Shown here: positions 13,880-14,410 of the stretch, piece after piece
How positions within the stretch are numbered: position 1 is the first letter of the stretch
Layout: each line of letters opens with the position of its first letter
Assembly: GCA_964505295.1 (NCBI GenBank)
Contig: CAZDHR010000154.1
Location: forward strand, 1 to 14,410
Length of the DNA stretch: 14,410 bases
Origin: DATKZH01 sp964505295
GTDB lineage: Bacteria > Planctomycetota > Planctomycetia > Pirellulales > Thermoguttaceae
Direction: 5' to 3'
Position numbers and translations under genes: made by a program
Notes under the pieces: model-generated
Seen by the model: the letters and a program-made list of their open reading frames with translations, nothing else
Told to the model about the DNA's origin: nothing
The model's database searches: none

Positions 13880-14410
13880 ATGCCCGAATCGCCCTTTGAA
13901 CCGAACCCCGATCGGCTTCGCTCGACAGGCGGACGGTCGGCTCCTTCGCCGCCGCCTTCGGACCATCCGTGGGACGACGCGCCGCCCGCTTCGCAGCCTC
14001 CGCCCGGCGAACTCCAGCCGATCGACTCGCCTGCCGAACCGGCCCCCGCTCCGCCGCCGCGCCTCGACACCCCCACCCGGCGCCTGTTCGACCGAATCAG
14101 CGCCGAAATCGGCAAGATCTTCGTCGGCCAGGAGGAGTTGGTCCTGGGCACCCTGGTGGCGTTGTTCTCGGGCGGACACGTGCTGATCGAGAGCGTGCCC
14201 GGCTTGGGCAAGACGATCTTCGTGCGCACGCTCGGTCGGGTGCTGGGCTGCAAGTTCGGGCGCATTCAGTTCACCGCCGACCTGATGCCTTCGGACATCA
14301 CCGGCTCGCCGATCTTCGACATGAAGACCCAGGAGTTCCGTTTCCGGCGCGGCCCGGTCTTCACCCAGTTGCTCCTTGCCGACGAGATCAACCGCTCCCC
14401 GGCGAAGACG
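13880..14410 (+). CDS. MoxR-family AAA+ ATPase, N-terminal part (cut by window edge)
   Basis: 177 codons are visible before the right edge. The first 60 residues are Pro/Ser/Asp-rich and look disordered, an extension that is longer than usual. Then comes a MoxR ATPase: FVGQEELVLGTLVALFSGGH (81-100), Walker A VPGLGKT (106-112), QFTADLMPSDITGS (130-143) and Walker B LLLADEINRSPAKT (164-177). MoxR proteins are chaperone-like ATPases, usually encoded with DUF58, a von Willebrand A domain or transglutaminase-like proteins, which are probably just beyond the edge. No Shine-Dalgarno precedes ATG 13880; it follows a period-7 ACTCCNN tract. An internal start near 13880+180 would remove the extension, but no good start was seen before VGQEE. 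Confidence 0.93.
   Translation, partial: MPESPFEPNPDRLRSTGGRSAPSPPPSDHPWDDAPPASQPPPGELQPIDSPAEPAPAPPPRLDTPTRRLFDRISAEIGKIFVGQEELVLGTLVALFSGGHVLIESVPGLGKTIFVRTLGRVLGCKFGRIQFTADLMPSDITGSPIFDMKTQEFRFRRGPVFTQLLLADEINRSPAKT

Overview
The window looks like a scaffold piece from a planctomycete, most likely of the Pirellulales type. It is GC-rich, carries a secreted DUF1080 protein, encodes a primary-type sigma factor with an N-terminal helix-turn-helix segment of the kind I know from that group, has a response-regulator/RsbW-like ATPase fusion next to an STAS protein, and holds a MoxR-centred membrane cluster. A run of exactly 100 N (8515-8614) marks a scaffold join. These lineage and family calls are from memory of the families, not from a search.

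Layout, left to right. (1) 1-479, minus: 5' part of a sigma factor gene with a good minus-strand promoter at 601-630. (2) 480-1242: intergenic, with a perfect 24-25 bp inverted repeat element at 806-882. (3) 1243-2634, plus: a secreted or membrane-anchored protein of unknown family. (4) 2635-3161: a convergent intergenic region with two terminator-like hairpins. (5) 3162-4154, minus: exported DUF1080 (3-keto-disaccharide hydrolase-like) protein. (6) 4344-4406: a perfect 21 bp hairpin just behind the next gene. (7) 4412-6937, minus: a three-gene operon read in the order receiver-HATPase fusion, STAS anti-anti-sigma protein, AlaC-like aminotransferase, with a 19-nt gap and then an ATGA overlap. 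(8) 6938-7680: mostly decayed DNA, including the C-terminal relic of an IS3-family transposase interrupted by a stop. (9) 7681-8412, minus: an SDR oxidoreductase whose start lies inside a 65-bp tandem duplication that runs into the N gap. (10) 8712-14410, plus: a promoter, a structured leader and a tightly packed operon of RDD, SpoIIM/DUF95, multi-pass membrane protein, DUF4129, DUF4350 and MoxR (cut by the window edge).

How the parts work together. The 8889-14410 genes form the recurrent MoxR neighbourhood, in which a AAA+ ATPase is encoded with several membrane proteins. Overlapping stops and starts (10867-10871, 11699-11702) suggest coordinated membrane assembly. The receiver-ATPase and STAS genes look like a two-protein partner-switching pair, unusually coupled in translation to an alanine-type aminotransferase.

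The least ordinary content is the repeat DNA: (a) an inverted pair of complex elements (heptad repeats plus a palindromic core) that brackets the DUF4350 gene, supplies its apparent start codon and forms the moxR leader; (b) period-7 pyrimidine tracts directly before spoIIM and moxR in place of Shine-Dalgarno sequences; (c) two hairpin elements with similar AAAAGG(T/G)GACA ends; (d) a 65-bp duplication that creates a small leader ORF overlapping the SDR start.
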